64,000 bases of DNA, taken from Haemaphysalis longicornis. Lineage: Eukaryota; Arthropoda; Arachnida; Ixodida; Ixodidae. Position numbers and translations under genes: made by a program. Positions 1-11,213 of the stretch are shown piece by piece (positions within the stretch are counted from its first letter, which is position 1; every line of letters begins with the position of its first letter). Where the stretch lies: contig CM023457.1 of the NCBI GenBank assembly GCA_013339765.2, forward strand, positions 55,081,745 to 55,145,744, written 5' to 3'. A model generated the notes under the pieces. The model was not told where the DNA came from. It searched no databases and saw nothing but the letters and a program-made list of their open reading frames with translations.

Positions 1-1634
1 TCTGCGGTCAATCGGACTCGTTGAGGTGGTGTGGTCGTCCGCCAGTCGTGCGTAGGTGCCATACCCCAGCGGCAAGTATTGGAAGGAATACGCCGAAGAG
101 TATACCACTGTCGCGAGAAGCGCTAAGGTAAGGTCATCGAGGTTCAGTTCCGTCAGCGATGGCAACAAAAAGCCGACCGTTCCGCCCATACGAGCGCCGA
201 CAAAAGACAAACACACGGCAATGCCCCGGAGGGGGGTCGGAAAGAGCTCGATGACATAGACAAAGTTGAAATATATTGCGAATATGCTACCGGCCTCGGC
301 CAGGACGAAGGAGATGCTGCCGACGATGTCGAATATTGACACTGGTGTGGCGAAGAGCGCAGTGATGCTTCCAAGAAGACACAAGGTGCCGAGAATCACG
401 AAGGTAATGGTCATGAACCTCGTCTTGTCGATCAGGTTGACGAACTTCAGCAGCACGCAGTATGCAAAGCCGTTGGTGCACATTGAGATCCAGTCCAGTG
501 ACGGCATCGCAATGCTTTTTTTAGCGTGGTACATATTCAACGAGCGAAAAGCGGCAGCAGCGCAAAACGAAGACCAGAACATGATCGCCGCCCGACGCCG
601 CACAACTCTTTCCATGTCCGTGGCCAGTGCCGTCGTCACATCCGCGCCAATTTCGGCTTCGAGTCTGCGTATCACTCGTTGCAGAAGGAGATCTACGCCA
701 CCGCTGTTGCTGCCATTCCATTGTGCGGCTGCACGCATGACTCGAGCCGCTGCTTCGAGCCAGCGGCTGGAAATCAGCCATCGAGGAGACTCTGTTGCGA
801 GGAGGGACAAGACCGGGACGAGTAGCGTGGGTGCAACGTTGAGAACCTGATAATAAAACCAGTAGGAAGGCCACACCCATTTGAGGAAAAGAGTGTACGT
901 ATCGGCCAGCAAGTTACCCACCAGGAAGGAGAAGGACAACAACGTCGATCGGCGTGCACACGAGGAACACTCGGCAAGGATGGTACCGGTGACGGCGTAG
1001 AGCAAGACAGTGCAGCCCGATATGAGGAACCTGGTGACTAAGTAGACAGGGTAAGAAGGGGCGAAGCAAGTACCCAGTGTGGCCACTGTCAGTATGCTGG
1101 CCGAGCCCAGAAGTACCGGCAGGCGTCCGACGCGGTCGGTGAAGTGTCCTGACAGCAGGAGGAATACCACGGAGCCGGCCATGAAGACGACGTCGGCGAG
1201 CCTCTTCAGTGAACGCCGGCTGCATACTAGGTTCCACTCACTGACGATGCTTCCGTTCCCCGCTCGAGGTCGAAGTCCCAGGCATCGCACTCAATGACCT
1301 TGGTGTCGTTAGGGTCCCCCGGGTTTGCGTAGACCATACACTTGCTGTGCCGCCCATCCGGATCGACAGGAATCGAGATGTTCCTCCAGGCGTCGGCCGA
1401 GAGGTTTCCGCCAGTGTGCTGCCTGCACCAGTGGTTGACTTCCGCCGAGATCAGGGTGAACGCAATTGCGTGGGAAATCAGGACTAACACAGAAAATGCC
1501 GTGAAGAGGGTGAGGCGGTTTTGGAAGTTGCCGCTTCCGAAGGCTTGTTCGCAGTCGAACCCCTCGCTGGTCTTAATGTCGACGACCATATTACTCCCTG
1601 GCGAAAGGCATGCGAACGATTTCAGCTCGGCCAT
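1..1634 (-). pseudogene. SLC22-like organic ion transporter, copy 1 (3' end beyond window, one frameshift)
   Basis: A major facilitator superfamily transporter of the SLC22 (organic cation/anion/carnitine) type, intronless, reading from an ATG at 1634 that is conserved in all three copies (context cacaaaATGG, strong Kozak). The first 125 or so residues hold the N-terminal membrane helix and the large Cys-rich extracellular loop typical of SLC22. At the C4 run 1258-1261 one base is missing relative to the C5 run of copy 2 (6154-6158); after that correction the frame stays open to the window edge. It includes GHFTDRVGR (cytoplasmic MFS signature) and ATESPRWLI (SLC22 signature). About 40 C-terminal residues lie outside the window. 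It is either a recent pseudogene or an intact gene with a homopolymer sequencing error. Family membership is sure; the substrate cannot be read from sequence. Confidence 0.82.
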
Positions 1635-1829
1635 TTTGTGATGTGACAGTTCGGGAGGCGAACAAAATGGGTCTTTTGCTGCTTTTGCAGTTCCACGTCT
1701 TATAGCGCATAGCCTTACGGGGGATTGGCCAGGAATCAAGCAAGTAACGGGGCTAATTCGCCCGCTCACAAATTAAAAGTAGATACCGATCCGGTGGCAT
1801 CCAGTAACAGTGCGAGTTAGCCATTCCGC

Positions 1830-2411
1830 GCAGAGAAGCCCCCACTACGGCTGCGCCGCAGCCGCCGACGCTGGCGGCAACGCGCCCCGCCCAGGAACAG
1901 CAGCAGCAGCAGCGTGAGCGACATCGCAGGAATCCAGCGTAGCCGCCGTAAGGTGCCGCCGACCGAAGCGCCCCTACCGCGCGTCGGGTGCCGTCGGAAG
2001 CGTGGCGGCAAGGCTCCTACACTCGCGACGGGCGGCTTTCCCGCAGCAATCCGGATAACAAGATGGCGCGCGGTCGCGCAACTCTTAGCTCCCTGCGGGA
2101 GCTATATACAGGAACTGTAATCTCGACGGGACGTAAGCGCCGCTGAGGCCGGGGTGCGAGTTAAGGCCGCCTCCGACGGCGCAGTTTTCAAACTGGCCTA
2201 ATCTAAAAACGTTTGTCGTAGCGACTGCGTTGGTTTGCAAGTGTAGCGAGGCAGCTATATTTGTCCGTTCTGTTTGCCCAAATTTTGCCGCCGCAGTTGT
2301 AAACAAGTAAGAAACATTGTCCGTGGGCTCAAGAAAAATGGCGTAACTTCCTCCACACTTTTCGCAGTGCATTGGGGTGCTACCGGGCCTCTCCTGTGTA
2401 TTCTTTCCTTC
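1830..2411. other. GC-rich intergenic stretch between transporter copies, no gene seen
   Basis: This lies between the conserved 5' flank of copy 1 (which ends near 1825) and the truncated repeat X. The part at 1840-2060 is rich in CGCC/GCGG tracts. Short open frames exist on both strands but show no domain or splice signals. Confidence 0.4.
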
Positions 2412-2904
2412 ATGATTACACGTGTTATCGGTACGAAATAACCCTGAAATTAACAGGAGCCGACCAATACTGAACTATTGATTCATGTCAACGGTAGCAC
2501 AGAAGTTATTCTCGTGGTTTCTTTTTTGAGGCACATACCCTCCAGGATGATTGGCCAGGATTTGGAGGTTTTGTGGCGCTGATGGTCCTGCTGCACGAAA
2601 TATAAAGAACAAAGTAGCGTGAACCTAAAACGCAAGAAATACTGTGTGGTGGGAAATTCGAACTGGATGGTGGGTGGAAAGTACAGTTGAGGTACACAAA
2701 CAACTCCGCAGAATCCTGATTCTAGGAAGCTGTGGCGTGTGCCACTCTTCTTCCTGACGTAACGCGAAACGAAACACGCACAAACAAAAACAAAGAAAAT
2801 GACGCAAGGTAACTTTTCCAAGAGCCTCGTAATTAAATAGAATTTTTTTTTATTATCACTGCCGTCTGTTGATTGGCCGATCCACTGATTGGGTATATCT
2901 ATAC

Positions 2905-3127
2905 GTAAAAAAAAGGAGTTGCGCTGCTGAGCACGAGGTCGCGGGTTCGATTCCCGGCCGCGGCGGCCGCTTTTCTGATGGAGGGGAAAAGCAAAAACGC
3001 CCGTGTGTACGAGATTTCGGCGCACGATAAAGATCCCCAGGTGGTCAAAATTAATCCGGAGCCCTCCACTACGGCGCGCCTCATCGCCTGCGTTGCGTCG
3101 GCGCGTTAAACCCCTCCAATCAATCAA
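2905..3127 (+). mobile_element. tRNA-derived tick SINE inserted in repeat X
   Basis: The element holds a box-B-like segment (ggtcgcgggttcgattccc), a body with the phrase ccccaggtggtcaaaatt, and a 3' (CAAT)n tail. The paralogous sites near 9000 and 15085 lack it, so the boundaries can be read directly. It is flanked by TATAC at 2900-2904 and again at 3128-3132, a 5 bp target duplication. I recognise the body as a very common ixodid interspersed repeat. Confidence 0.8.
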
Positions 3128-3319
3128 TATACCTAAAAAAACAACCACGACCGCTTAATCTACAGGAAATAAGCCAATAGAAGTAATTTTGGTCAAAGGC
3201 AAAAACAACGAAAGCGCAAAAAGACGCAAGTACGATTCTGCACGAAGGAAGATAAAACGAGTATAACCAGGCTTTTGACTTTAAAGGACGTAAGCAGACG
3301 TGTGGGTCCCGAGAAATTT

Positions 3320-3600
3320 TTCGCGACTCAGAGGCCCTGCGATAGAATCCCACTATCCTGGCACTGATCCCACCCCATTCTCCTAACCATCACCAGCGAG
3401 GAGCGCTGGGAGGCCGCCCTGCGTGAGCAAAACCCACTAGTCCAAGAAGACCTGGCCCGCTTGACCGACGGCACTGGAACCCGGCGCAAAGGGGCCCGGC
3501 TTGCCGATCCCGACAGAGAAGACGTCGCCGGCCTGATTGCCCCAGCTGTGGCCAAATAAATTTGTTCTGTATGTCCGTCTGTGACTCCTTGTAACAATTA
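3320..3600 (+). repeat. Retroelement-like 3' end inside repeat X (D1 copy)
   Basis: A plus-strand open segment with the run EERWEAALREQNP and a downstream REDVAGLIAPAVAK peptide stops just before an AATAAA-like site and a (TGTC)n tail at about 3553-3590. The same ending recurs in repeat X copies at 8564-8785 and 14640-14860 (minus strand) and alone at 38640-38705. This is the usual form of a non-LTR or retro-derived 3' end. The family is not identified. Confidence 0.5.
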
Positions 3601-4788
3601 CAATTATGTGATCATACCAAAATTCTGAATAAAATAATACGTTTAAGATCGGTGGTCTTTCCTACTACTATACCGGGAGTCCGTTGGAGTTTCCTTTCAT
3701 GCTCGTGCGATCACTAATAAATACTTGTACACATTATGGGTCTGCGCTGTACAGCATTTCTTCACACCGCCAAATCGTTGGGCCTTTGATCTTCGGTATT
3801 TTCTTATTTTCTGCAAGGCCATACCATATGCTATCGGTCGGTCTCTACGCCGCGGTGTCTGCAGTAGAGCTTATATGCGTCGGGGAATTTTGCGTGCAGC
3901 GATTTGGTCCCTGAGTGCGTGTATGCCTGTATTCCCAGTGTTGTTGCTTGCTCATTCACAAGATCGCTCCGTCGTAATTATGATGATGGTGCTATGTTAT
4001 TTTTACTTGTTTGGTTAAAAGTTCTCTTCCCTTCCTTCACACAAGCAGCTGACAGTGAAGGAGTTGGTAACATCAGAAGCCCTGTCCGGCCGCGCAAGCG
4101 CTAAAATCTTTTTTGGGGCGAAATGCTTAAATAGCCGGTAAGCGAGATATTTCTATTGATCTTTAGAACTTTCTAAGAACGTGAAAGCGGAAGTTAAGTT
4201 CATTTGGAATTCTCGTCTTCTAGTGCAAAACTTTCGGATTAATTTCGGGGCCGCGCCACGGCAAACCCTGCAAAGCTCGTTCCGCTAGCTTTCAATCGCC
4301 AGCATTAACATCATTAACATCTTCACCTACGTGGATTCTTAATCCCTTCTCTGAGATACCTGTGTATCCAACCGGGCGTTTGGTGCGTCGCTTTTTTCGG
4401 GGCCAACCTGCGATCTCTCTCCAGCACTGCTGTTTCGCTTGGAGGACTGAAGTGTGCATTTGGGCTTTGAAGGCAAAAGCCTCCTTGCCATCGCATTCTG
4501 ATGGAAAAATGTCTGATACAAAGCCAAAAATCAGTGAACGCGAGCAGAGGGGTGAGCCAATGAAATTGAATTAACACTCCTGTGGTTAATAAAATATCAT
4601 CTCGTGCAAAAACAATTAATCGTGCTTTGTTTACGCCTGTTTAGTGTATAACATCTATAAACTACAACGCACACAAACAGGAACACTTGTAAATATATAA
4701 TTCTCAACGTTATGTATCAGTTCCGAAGCCCGATGTACGGAAAGGTATTGCGTTTCAGAAACAGAGAGCATTGTCCGCATTAAAGATA

Positions 4789-6531
4789 CTATGGGTTGTG
4801 GGTTCTCCTTCTCTCCGTGGCAGTTCTTTTAATTTTCTTCTTCGAATGTTGCCGTGACAGCGACTGCGTCTTCGCCCCGATAGGGCTCATAGATCCTCTG
4901 CAGTCAATTGGACTCGTGAAGGTGACGTGGTCGTCCGCCAGTCGCGCGTAGGTGCCATACTCCAGCGGCAAGTATTGGAAGGAATAAGCCGAAGAATATG
5001 CCATTGTTGCAAGAAGCGCTAAGGCAAGGTCACCGAGGTTCAGTTCCGTCAGCGATGGCAACAAAAAGCCGAATGTTCCGCCCATACGAGCGCCGAGAAA
5101 AGACAAGCACACGGCAATGCCCCGGATGGGAGTCGGAAAGAGCTCGATGACGTAGGCAAAGTTGAAATATATCGCGAATATGCTACCGGCCACCGGCAGT
5201 ACAAAGGCGATGCTACCGACGACATCGAATACTGACGCTGGGGTGGCGAAGAGCGCAGCGATGCTTCCAAGAAGACACAAGGTGCCGAGAATCACGAAGG
5301 TAATGGTCATGAGTCTCGTCTTGTCGATCCGGTTGACGAACTTCAGCAGCACGCAGTATGCAAAGGCGTTAGTGCACATTGAGATCTAGTCCAGCAACGG
5401 CATCGCACTGCTTTTTTTAGCGTGGTACAGATTCAACGAGCGAAAGGCGGCGGTGGCGCAAACGAAGACCAGAACATGATCGCCGCCCGACGCCGCACAA
5501 CTCTTAACTTGTCCGTGGCCAGTGGCGTCGCTCCATCAGCACCAATTTCGGCTTCGAGTGGGCGTTTCACTCTTTGCAGAAGGAGATCTACGCCGTCGCT
5601 GTTGCTGCCATTCTGTTGTGCGGCTGCACGCATGACTCGAGCCGCTGCTTCGAGCCTGCGGCTGGCAATCAGCCATCGAGGAGACTCAGTTGCGAGTAGG
5701 GACCAGACTGGGACGAGCAGCATGGGTGCAACGATGAGAAGCTGATGATAGAACCAGTGGGAAGGGCGCACCCATTTGATGAAAAGAGTGTACGTATCGG
5801 CCAGCAAGTTCCCCACCAGGAAGGACAAGGACAACAAGGTCGATCGGCGTGCACACGATGAACACTCGGCAAGGATAATACCGGTCACTGCGTTCAGGGA
5901 GACCGTGCAGCCCGAGATGAGGAACCTGGTGACTAAGTACACAGGGGTAAGAAGGGGCGAAGCAAGTACCCAGGGTGGCCAGTGTCAGTATGCTAGCCGA
6001 GCCCAGAACTACCGGCAGGCGGCCGACGCGGTCGGCGAAGTGTCCTGACAGCAGGAGGAATACCACGGAGCCGGTCATGAAGACGACGTCGGCGAGCATC
6101 TTCAGTGAACGCCGGCTGCATACTAGCTTCCACTCACTGACGATGCTTTCGTTCCCCCGCTCGAGGTCGAAGTCCCAGGCATCGCACTCAATGACCTTGG
6201 TGTCGTTAGGGTCCCCCCGGTTTGCGTAGACCATACACTTGCTGTGCCGCCCATCGGGATCGACAGGAATCGAGATGTTCCTCCAGGCATCGGCCGAGAG
6301 GTTTCCGCCAGTGGGCTGCCTGCACCAGTGGTTGACTTCCGTCGAGATCAGGGCGAACGCAATTGCGTGGGAAATCAGGACTAACACAGAAAATGCTGTG
6401 AAGAGGGTGAGGTGGTTTTGGAAATTGCCGCTTCCGAAGGCTTGTTCGCAGTCGAAGCCCTCGCTGGTCTCAATGCCGACGACCATAATCCACCCTGGCG
6501 AAAGGCATGCGAACGGTTTCAGCTCGGCCAT
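4789..6531 (-). pseudogene. SLC22-like organic ion transporter, copy 2 (pseudogene)
   Basis: This is the full-length intronless paralogue of copies 1 and 3 (580 codons plus stop if frames are joined). It starts at the conserved ATG at 6531 and ends at 4789 with a Lys/Arg-rich tail ending THNP. Three lesions are visible. An extra G in the run 5944-5947 shifts the frame after the CFAPSYP segment. One A is missing at 5460-5462 (AAA versus AAAA in copy 1). A TGG-to-TAG nonsense codon at 5386-5388 lies in the LDWIS segment. Two indels are in homopolymers and could be assembly errors, but the nonsense codon is a real substitution, so this copy is most likely dead. SLC22 landmarks GHFADRVGR and ATESPRWLI remain. 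Confidence 0.85.
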
Positions 6532-6720
6532 TTTGTGATGTGTCAGTTCGGGAGGCGAACAAAATGGGTCTTTTTCTGCTGTTGTCGTTGTTGTTCCACG
6601 TCTTATGGCGCATACCCGCACGGGGGATGGGCCAGGAATCGAGCAAGAACGGGGCTAATTCGCCCGCTCACAAATTAAAAGTAGATACCTATCCGGTGGC
6701 ATCCAGTAACAGCGCGAGAT

Positions 6721-7965
6721 TAGAAGGAATAATTGGCTAAAGATTGAAAGTTTCTGTTGAATTTCAGAAAACATAAACTTAATGACATAGGCTAACAGGG
6801 CAGACGCCTGGTCTCGGACACATATGCATAAATGGCTGCAGCCACCCCTCTGTGACAATATCCCAGGGATGTGGCCCCCTGCGACAGCAGTACGGGCATG
6901 GAGACACGTTATTCCATTGTGCCGTACTTGATGTTGATTAGGATTGATAATGATGATGATGATTTATCTTTTTCGACAATCACACATGCTGAACATAGAA
7001 TACACCAAATAGCGTGGTTCTGCGGCAGATCTTTACAGCCGATTTTTGCCACACAACCGCGCAAAATCGGATAAAAATTAACTTACACTGGCCGAACGAA
7101 AAAGAAAAACAAGTAAAGTTCTGACATTCTTCCTCTTTTACCCCACACAACCGCGAATTCTCTTACAACTAAGGAGAACGATATTTTTGTATCAACTATA
7201 ATTTGAATCTTGAGAGAGAGAAAGAAGAGAGAGAGATAAAAATTAACTTACACAGAAGTGGCCGAACGAAAAAGAAAAATGGGGTGTTTTGAAGCATGTG
7301 GTAGGTAGTATTAGCACGTGAGATATACGTGGAGGATTGGTGGGTAATGTGTTTGTTTGAAGACATTCTTCCTTGGTTGGTTAAGGGTGAGGTTTTTTAC
7401 CCTGGAACAGCAGCAGGGTCACCGTGGGTTTTGTTCCTGAAAACAGCAAATAGGTTAACCAGGTTTCTTAGCAAATTTAGCTGTTATTATTGTAAGGTAG
7501 AATTCTCTTACAACGAGAGAGTTGTGAGGGAGGTGAGAAGTTGCATACAACCGCCAGAGCATCCTGGAGTCTGTGTAACGGGGTGAAAGTGGAATTGTGA
7601 TCATAACCCGGGAGAGGAAACGATATTTTTGTATACGTAGGTCACTCGAGATACGTGTCGGCCGGTGGGGGTATTAGTTTGCTGTTGCGTTGAAAGTTAC
7701 CCCCTCATCAAACTATTCAAAGAAGACGATCTTATCCTCGCATCACATATTCCACCCCATACATCGTAGCGGGAGAAAAGTCGTGCTAGGGCTCAAATCT
7801 CTACCTGGTTTCTTTCTTCCTTCTCTTTCGCCAGAGAGAGAGAAAAAATATTTTTATTTCTCCAGCAGAGGATGATGTGTGGGTGTCGCCCCGTGGAAGG
7901 CGTCCCTAGTCCGGGATGCCTTGACTTGGGCTGGCCGTCCGTGCTCGGGTCACCAACTTAAGTTG
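6721..7965. other. Intergenic stretch with short scattered direct repeats
   Basis: No gene is supported. Short phrases recur: ggccgaacgaaaaagaaaaa at about 7089 and again at about 7261, aattctctta caac at 7157 and 7501, and cgatatttttgtat at 7170 and 7621. A GA-rich microsatellite lies at 7212-7236. The pattern suggests old local duplication or satellite-like decay. Confidence 0.5.
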
Positions 7966-8241
7966 TTGATCAATTGGCTTTCGCGCTACTAACGACTAGC
8001 CTCCTGGTTAGCTCAGTTGGTAGAGCGACTGCTCCGGTTAAGCAGTGGTCCCGGGTTCGGAACCTGGACCTGGACGAATTTTTCTTCAACTGCCAAGTTT
8101 CTAAGAAAGCTGTATAGCTTTCCTTTGTAGCCGTATGGCGGCATTTAGGTGGATGTCAAAGTTTCCTTCACTAAAACTTACTCCACCTTGGGGATTTCCC
8201 CTAAATCTGGTCGATTAACACCTGTCCTTCACTTCGAGTTT
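7966..8241 (+). mobile_element. Ruka-like tRNA-derived SINE, tandem unit 1
   Basis: The head at 8002-8074 is tRNA-like. It has a box A (ttagctcagttgg), a D arm gctc/gagc, and a box B (gggttcggaacc, mutated). The 5' tcctggt pairs with 3' acctgga with one mismatch. The body runs from gaatttttcttcaactg to ctggtcgattaac. It is the more diverged of the two units, which are offset by 276-277 bp. The resemblance to Ruka SINEs of Rhipicephalus is from memory. Confidence 0.7.
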
Positions 8242-8496
8242 TTGATCAATTCGCTTTCGCGCTACCTAACGACTAGCCTCCTGGTTAGCTCAGTTGGTAG
8301 AGCGACTGCTCCGGTTAAGCAGTGGTCCCGGGTTCGAATCCTGGACCAGGACGAATTTTTCTTCAACTGCGAAGTTTCTAAGAGAGCTGTATAGCTTTCC
8401 TTTGTAGCCGTATGGCTGCATTTAGGTGGATGTCAAACTTTCCTTCACTGAAACTTACTCCACCTTGGGGATTTCCCCTAAATCTGGTCGATTAAC
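8242..8496 (+). mobile_element. Ruka-like tRNA-derived SINE, tandem unit 2
   Basis: The tRNA-like head at 8279-8351 has a perfect 7 bp acceptor stem (tcctggt with accagga), box A ttagctcagttgg and box B gggttcgaatcc. It would fold into a cloverleaf, but the anticodon loop between actgc and gcagt is 9 nt, so it is a SINE head and not a functional tRNA. The unit ends exactly where repeat X begins (cagaattttgg). Confidence 0.75.
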
Positions 8497-9774
8497 AGAA
8501 TTTTGGTATGATCACATGATTGTAATTATTAGGAGAAGTCACAGACCGACAGACAGAACAACTTTATTTGGCCACAGATTGGGCAAGCAGGCCGGCGACG
8601 TCTTCTCTGTCACGGTCGGGCAGCAGGGCCCCTTTAGCACCGGGTTCCAGTGCCATCGGCCAAGCGGACCAGGTCTTCTTGGACTTGCGGGTTTGGGTCA
8701 CGCAGGGCGGCCTCCTAGCGCTCCTCTCTGGTGATGGTAAAGAGAATGGGGTGGGATCGGTGCCAGGATAGTGGGATTCTATCACAGGCCCATCTGAGTC
8801 ACGAAAAAGTTCTAGGGGCCCACACGTCTGCTTATGTCCTTTAAAGCCGAAAGCCGGGATATATACTCGTTTTAACTTCTTTCGTGCAGAAACGTAATTG
8901 CGTATTTTGGCGCTTTCGTTGTTTTTGCCTTTGACCCAAAATACTTCTATTGGCTTATTTCTTGTACATTAAGCGGTCGTGGTTGTTGTTCCTTTAGGTA
9001 TCGATATACCCAATCAGTGGATCGGTCAATCAATAGAAGACAGTGAAAATAAAAAGAATTCTTTTTAATTACCAGGCACTCATAAAAGATAATTTGCGTC
9101 TTTTTCTCTGTTTTCGTTCTTGCGTGTTTTAGTTCGCATTACATCAGCAAGCAGAGTGGCACTCGCCATAGCTTTCTAGAATCAGCACTTGCGCGGTTGG
9201 CGTGCACCTCAACTGCTCTTTTGACCCACCGTCCAGTTCGGTATTCCAGCCACACGCAGTATTTCTCGCGTTTGACTTTTACGCTACATTGTTTTTATAT
9301 TGCTTGCAGCAAGACCATCACCCCCCAAAACCCCCGAATCCTGTTCAATGATACTAGTGGGTATGCCTCAAAATAAGAAACAACGACAATAACTTCTGTG
9401 CAACCGTGACAACATGAGTAAAGAGTTTAGAACTAGCGTATTGGTCTGCGCCTGTGCATGTCAGGGTTCAATTTCGTACCGATAACACCTGTAATATTTG
9501 AGGTGAGATGTGTGAGTGGCGCCCCCTGGCTTTGACGTCGGCTTAGGGACTCGTTCCGCTGTCGTCTGCTACACTCCGCATGTGAGGGGCAGCTGTGCCT
9601 GTACTAGAAATTGCCCGCCTTGATGGGTTTTTTTGCCAGCTTTGACACATCTCAATAATTTCAAGCTGTATCCCCCCAAGTTTGTAACACACCAGGAGAG
9701 AGAGAGAGAACAACTTTCTTCAGAGCATTGGTCACAAGATCGTGTGTAACTCGTCCTTTCTAGTTATACGCGAG
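8497..9774 (+). repeat. Repeat X, left part, interrupted by a retrotransposon
   Basis: This aligns with 14588-15853 and, inverted, with the D1 copy at 2412-3620. It lacks the D1 SINE. It ends at acgcgag (9768-9774), where a non-LTR element is inserted; X resumes at 10937. Open frames inside on the minus strand (8564-8785) encode the RDREDVAGLLAQSVAK retroelement-like ending. Confidence 0.78.
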
Positions 9775-10936
9775 AGAGAGAGAGAGAGAGAGAGAGAGAT
9801 ATAAGTCTGGCGATGTTAGCTGGGCTAAAATGCCTAACTTGCTACGCCAGTTGATGACCTGATGAAGATGATGGCGATGATGTTCTAGAAGTTCATGCGT
9901 ACATATACGGCGAGTTAGTTATTCACAGCGACTGGTCTAGCCCTGTGTGTTGCAGGTACTCTATCAGAGCTTTGGTAGCCCGTAAAGCACGTTTGGGACA
10001 AGCCCATGGTCCTAAACGTCTTTAGCTGACATGTCCACGGAAAGCGGCAGTCCCAGCCACTGCGAGGGATACTCTTTAAACACCGAATCGAGCACATTCA
10101 CAGAGCAGGTGCTGGAGAGTTTCTCGCACATCACAGTGTGGGCAGAGTGGCGACGTAGCCTGTTTTATCTTGAAGAGGAAGTTGCGCGTGTATGCGACAT
10201 TCAATCGTATGCGATGTAGAATTGCTTGTACCCGCTTGGAGAGTACTGGTGGAATTTTAAATTTGCAGTTGGGATCGATGAAAGATAACGGCGCGTAATG
10301 ACGTGATACGTCATCCCAGGCTGCACGCTGCATGTACCATGCCATCTGGATGCAAGTATAGATGCATCTTTTCTGGAGAATGGTATAGCTATTGCCGATG
10401 CACGATGCTTATGCGCAACGGATGCGGCAATGTCCGCCTTCACATTGCCAGTTATCCCACAATGGGCTGGAATCCACTGAAGTGCAATGTGATGGTGCGC
10501 TTGTAGAGCTTGGAGATGTAAAGCGTTTGTCACACACAACCTGGTCTTTTGGAAAAGATGCTAGACATTGAAGGGCAGCCCTTGAGTCTGTGAAGATGGC
10601 CCACTCTCGAGCGGGTTGATTGACGATATGAGCGAAAGCCACCCTCAGAGCTGCAAGTTCGGTAGCCGTAGTTGACGTTCTGTGACTGAGCATGACACTG
10701 ATGATAGTATGGGATGACGGTATCCACACCCCGATAGTGGATGATGTTGATGACACCGACCCATCAGTGTACACATGAGTGTGGTCTCTGTGCCGATGAA
10801 AGATAACGGCGCGTAATGACGTGATACGTCATCCCAGGCTCCACGCTGCATGTTCCCTGCCACGCTGGATGCAAGTATAGATGCATCTTTCCTGGAGATT
10901 GGTATAGCTATTGCCGATTCACGATGCTTATGCGCA
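9775..10936 (-). mobile_element. 5'-truncated RNase H-bearing non-LTR retrotransposon fragment
   Basis: On the minus strand the fragment encodes an RNase H domain: MYTDGSVSSTS near 10774 with the first Asp, a TATELAAL segment with Glu, FTDSRAAL with the third Asp, then WIPAHCGI. A Cys-His segment CPHCDVRETLQHLLCEC follows, typical of I/Jockey-like elements. The 3' end is a CT-type simple repeat (ga tract 9771-9799 on the plus strand). It is flanked by ACGCGAG at 9768-9774 and 10937-10943, a 7 bp target duplication; the intact site is seen at about 15846. The 5' end carries a ~145 bp direct duplicate of an internal part (10794-10938 versus 10276-10421). Stop codons and frameshifts make it inactive. 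Confidence 0.8.
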
Positions 10937-11028
10937 ACGCGAGGTTCAGCGCTCATGCCTCGTGGATGAGTATTAAAATGCGGCGGCTTCCCTATAGTTT
11001 TTTTGAGATGCTCTTATGATAACTACTT
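10937..11028 (+). repeat. Repeat X, right part
   Basis: This continues repeat X after the retrotransposon (cgaggttcagcgctcatg to ctcttatgataact). It matches 15850-15945, then joins directly to the 5' flank of transporter copy 3. The junction shows that the duplicated unit was transporter plus X in tandem. Confidence 0.7.
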
Positions 11029-11213
11029 CTAATCTCGCTCTTACTGGATGCCACCGGATCGGTATCTACTTTTAATTTGTGAGCGGGCGAATTAGCCACG
11101 TTACTTGCTCTATTCCTGGCCAATCCCCCGTACGGCTATGAGCCATGAGACGTGGAACTGCAACAGTAGCAAAAGACCCATTTTGTTCGCCTCCCGAACT
11201 GTCACATCACAAA

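Larger units (their letters stand above)
2412..6720 (-). repeat. Segmental duplicate D1: transporter copy 2 with flanks and repeat X
   Basis: Read on the minus strand, this block aligns by eye with 11020-15560 on the plus strand. It runs 5' flank, transporter, 3' flank (4788 to about 3640), then repeat X (3640 to 2412). Shared landmarks include the 5'-flank motif aaattaaaagtagatacc, the 3' flank around 4330-4560 matching 13150-13440, and the repeat X tail gccaaataaatttgttctg. D1 carries a SINE at 2905-3127 that D2 lacks. D2 carries an insertion at about 13981-14428 that D1 lacks. Copies 1 and 2 lie head-to-tail, while copy 3 is inverted. Confidence 0.8.

Noticed and set aside
2483..3148. A 221-codon minus-strand open frame
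   Set aside because: It runs through the antisense of repeat X and the SINE; the other X copies do not keep this frame.
8002..8351. Two apparent tRNA genes
   Set aside because: The anticodon loop is 9 nt and sequence continues into a SINE body; they are SINE heads.
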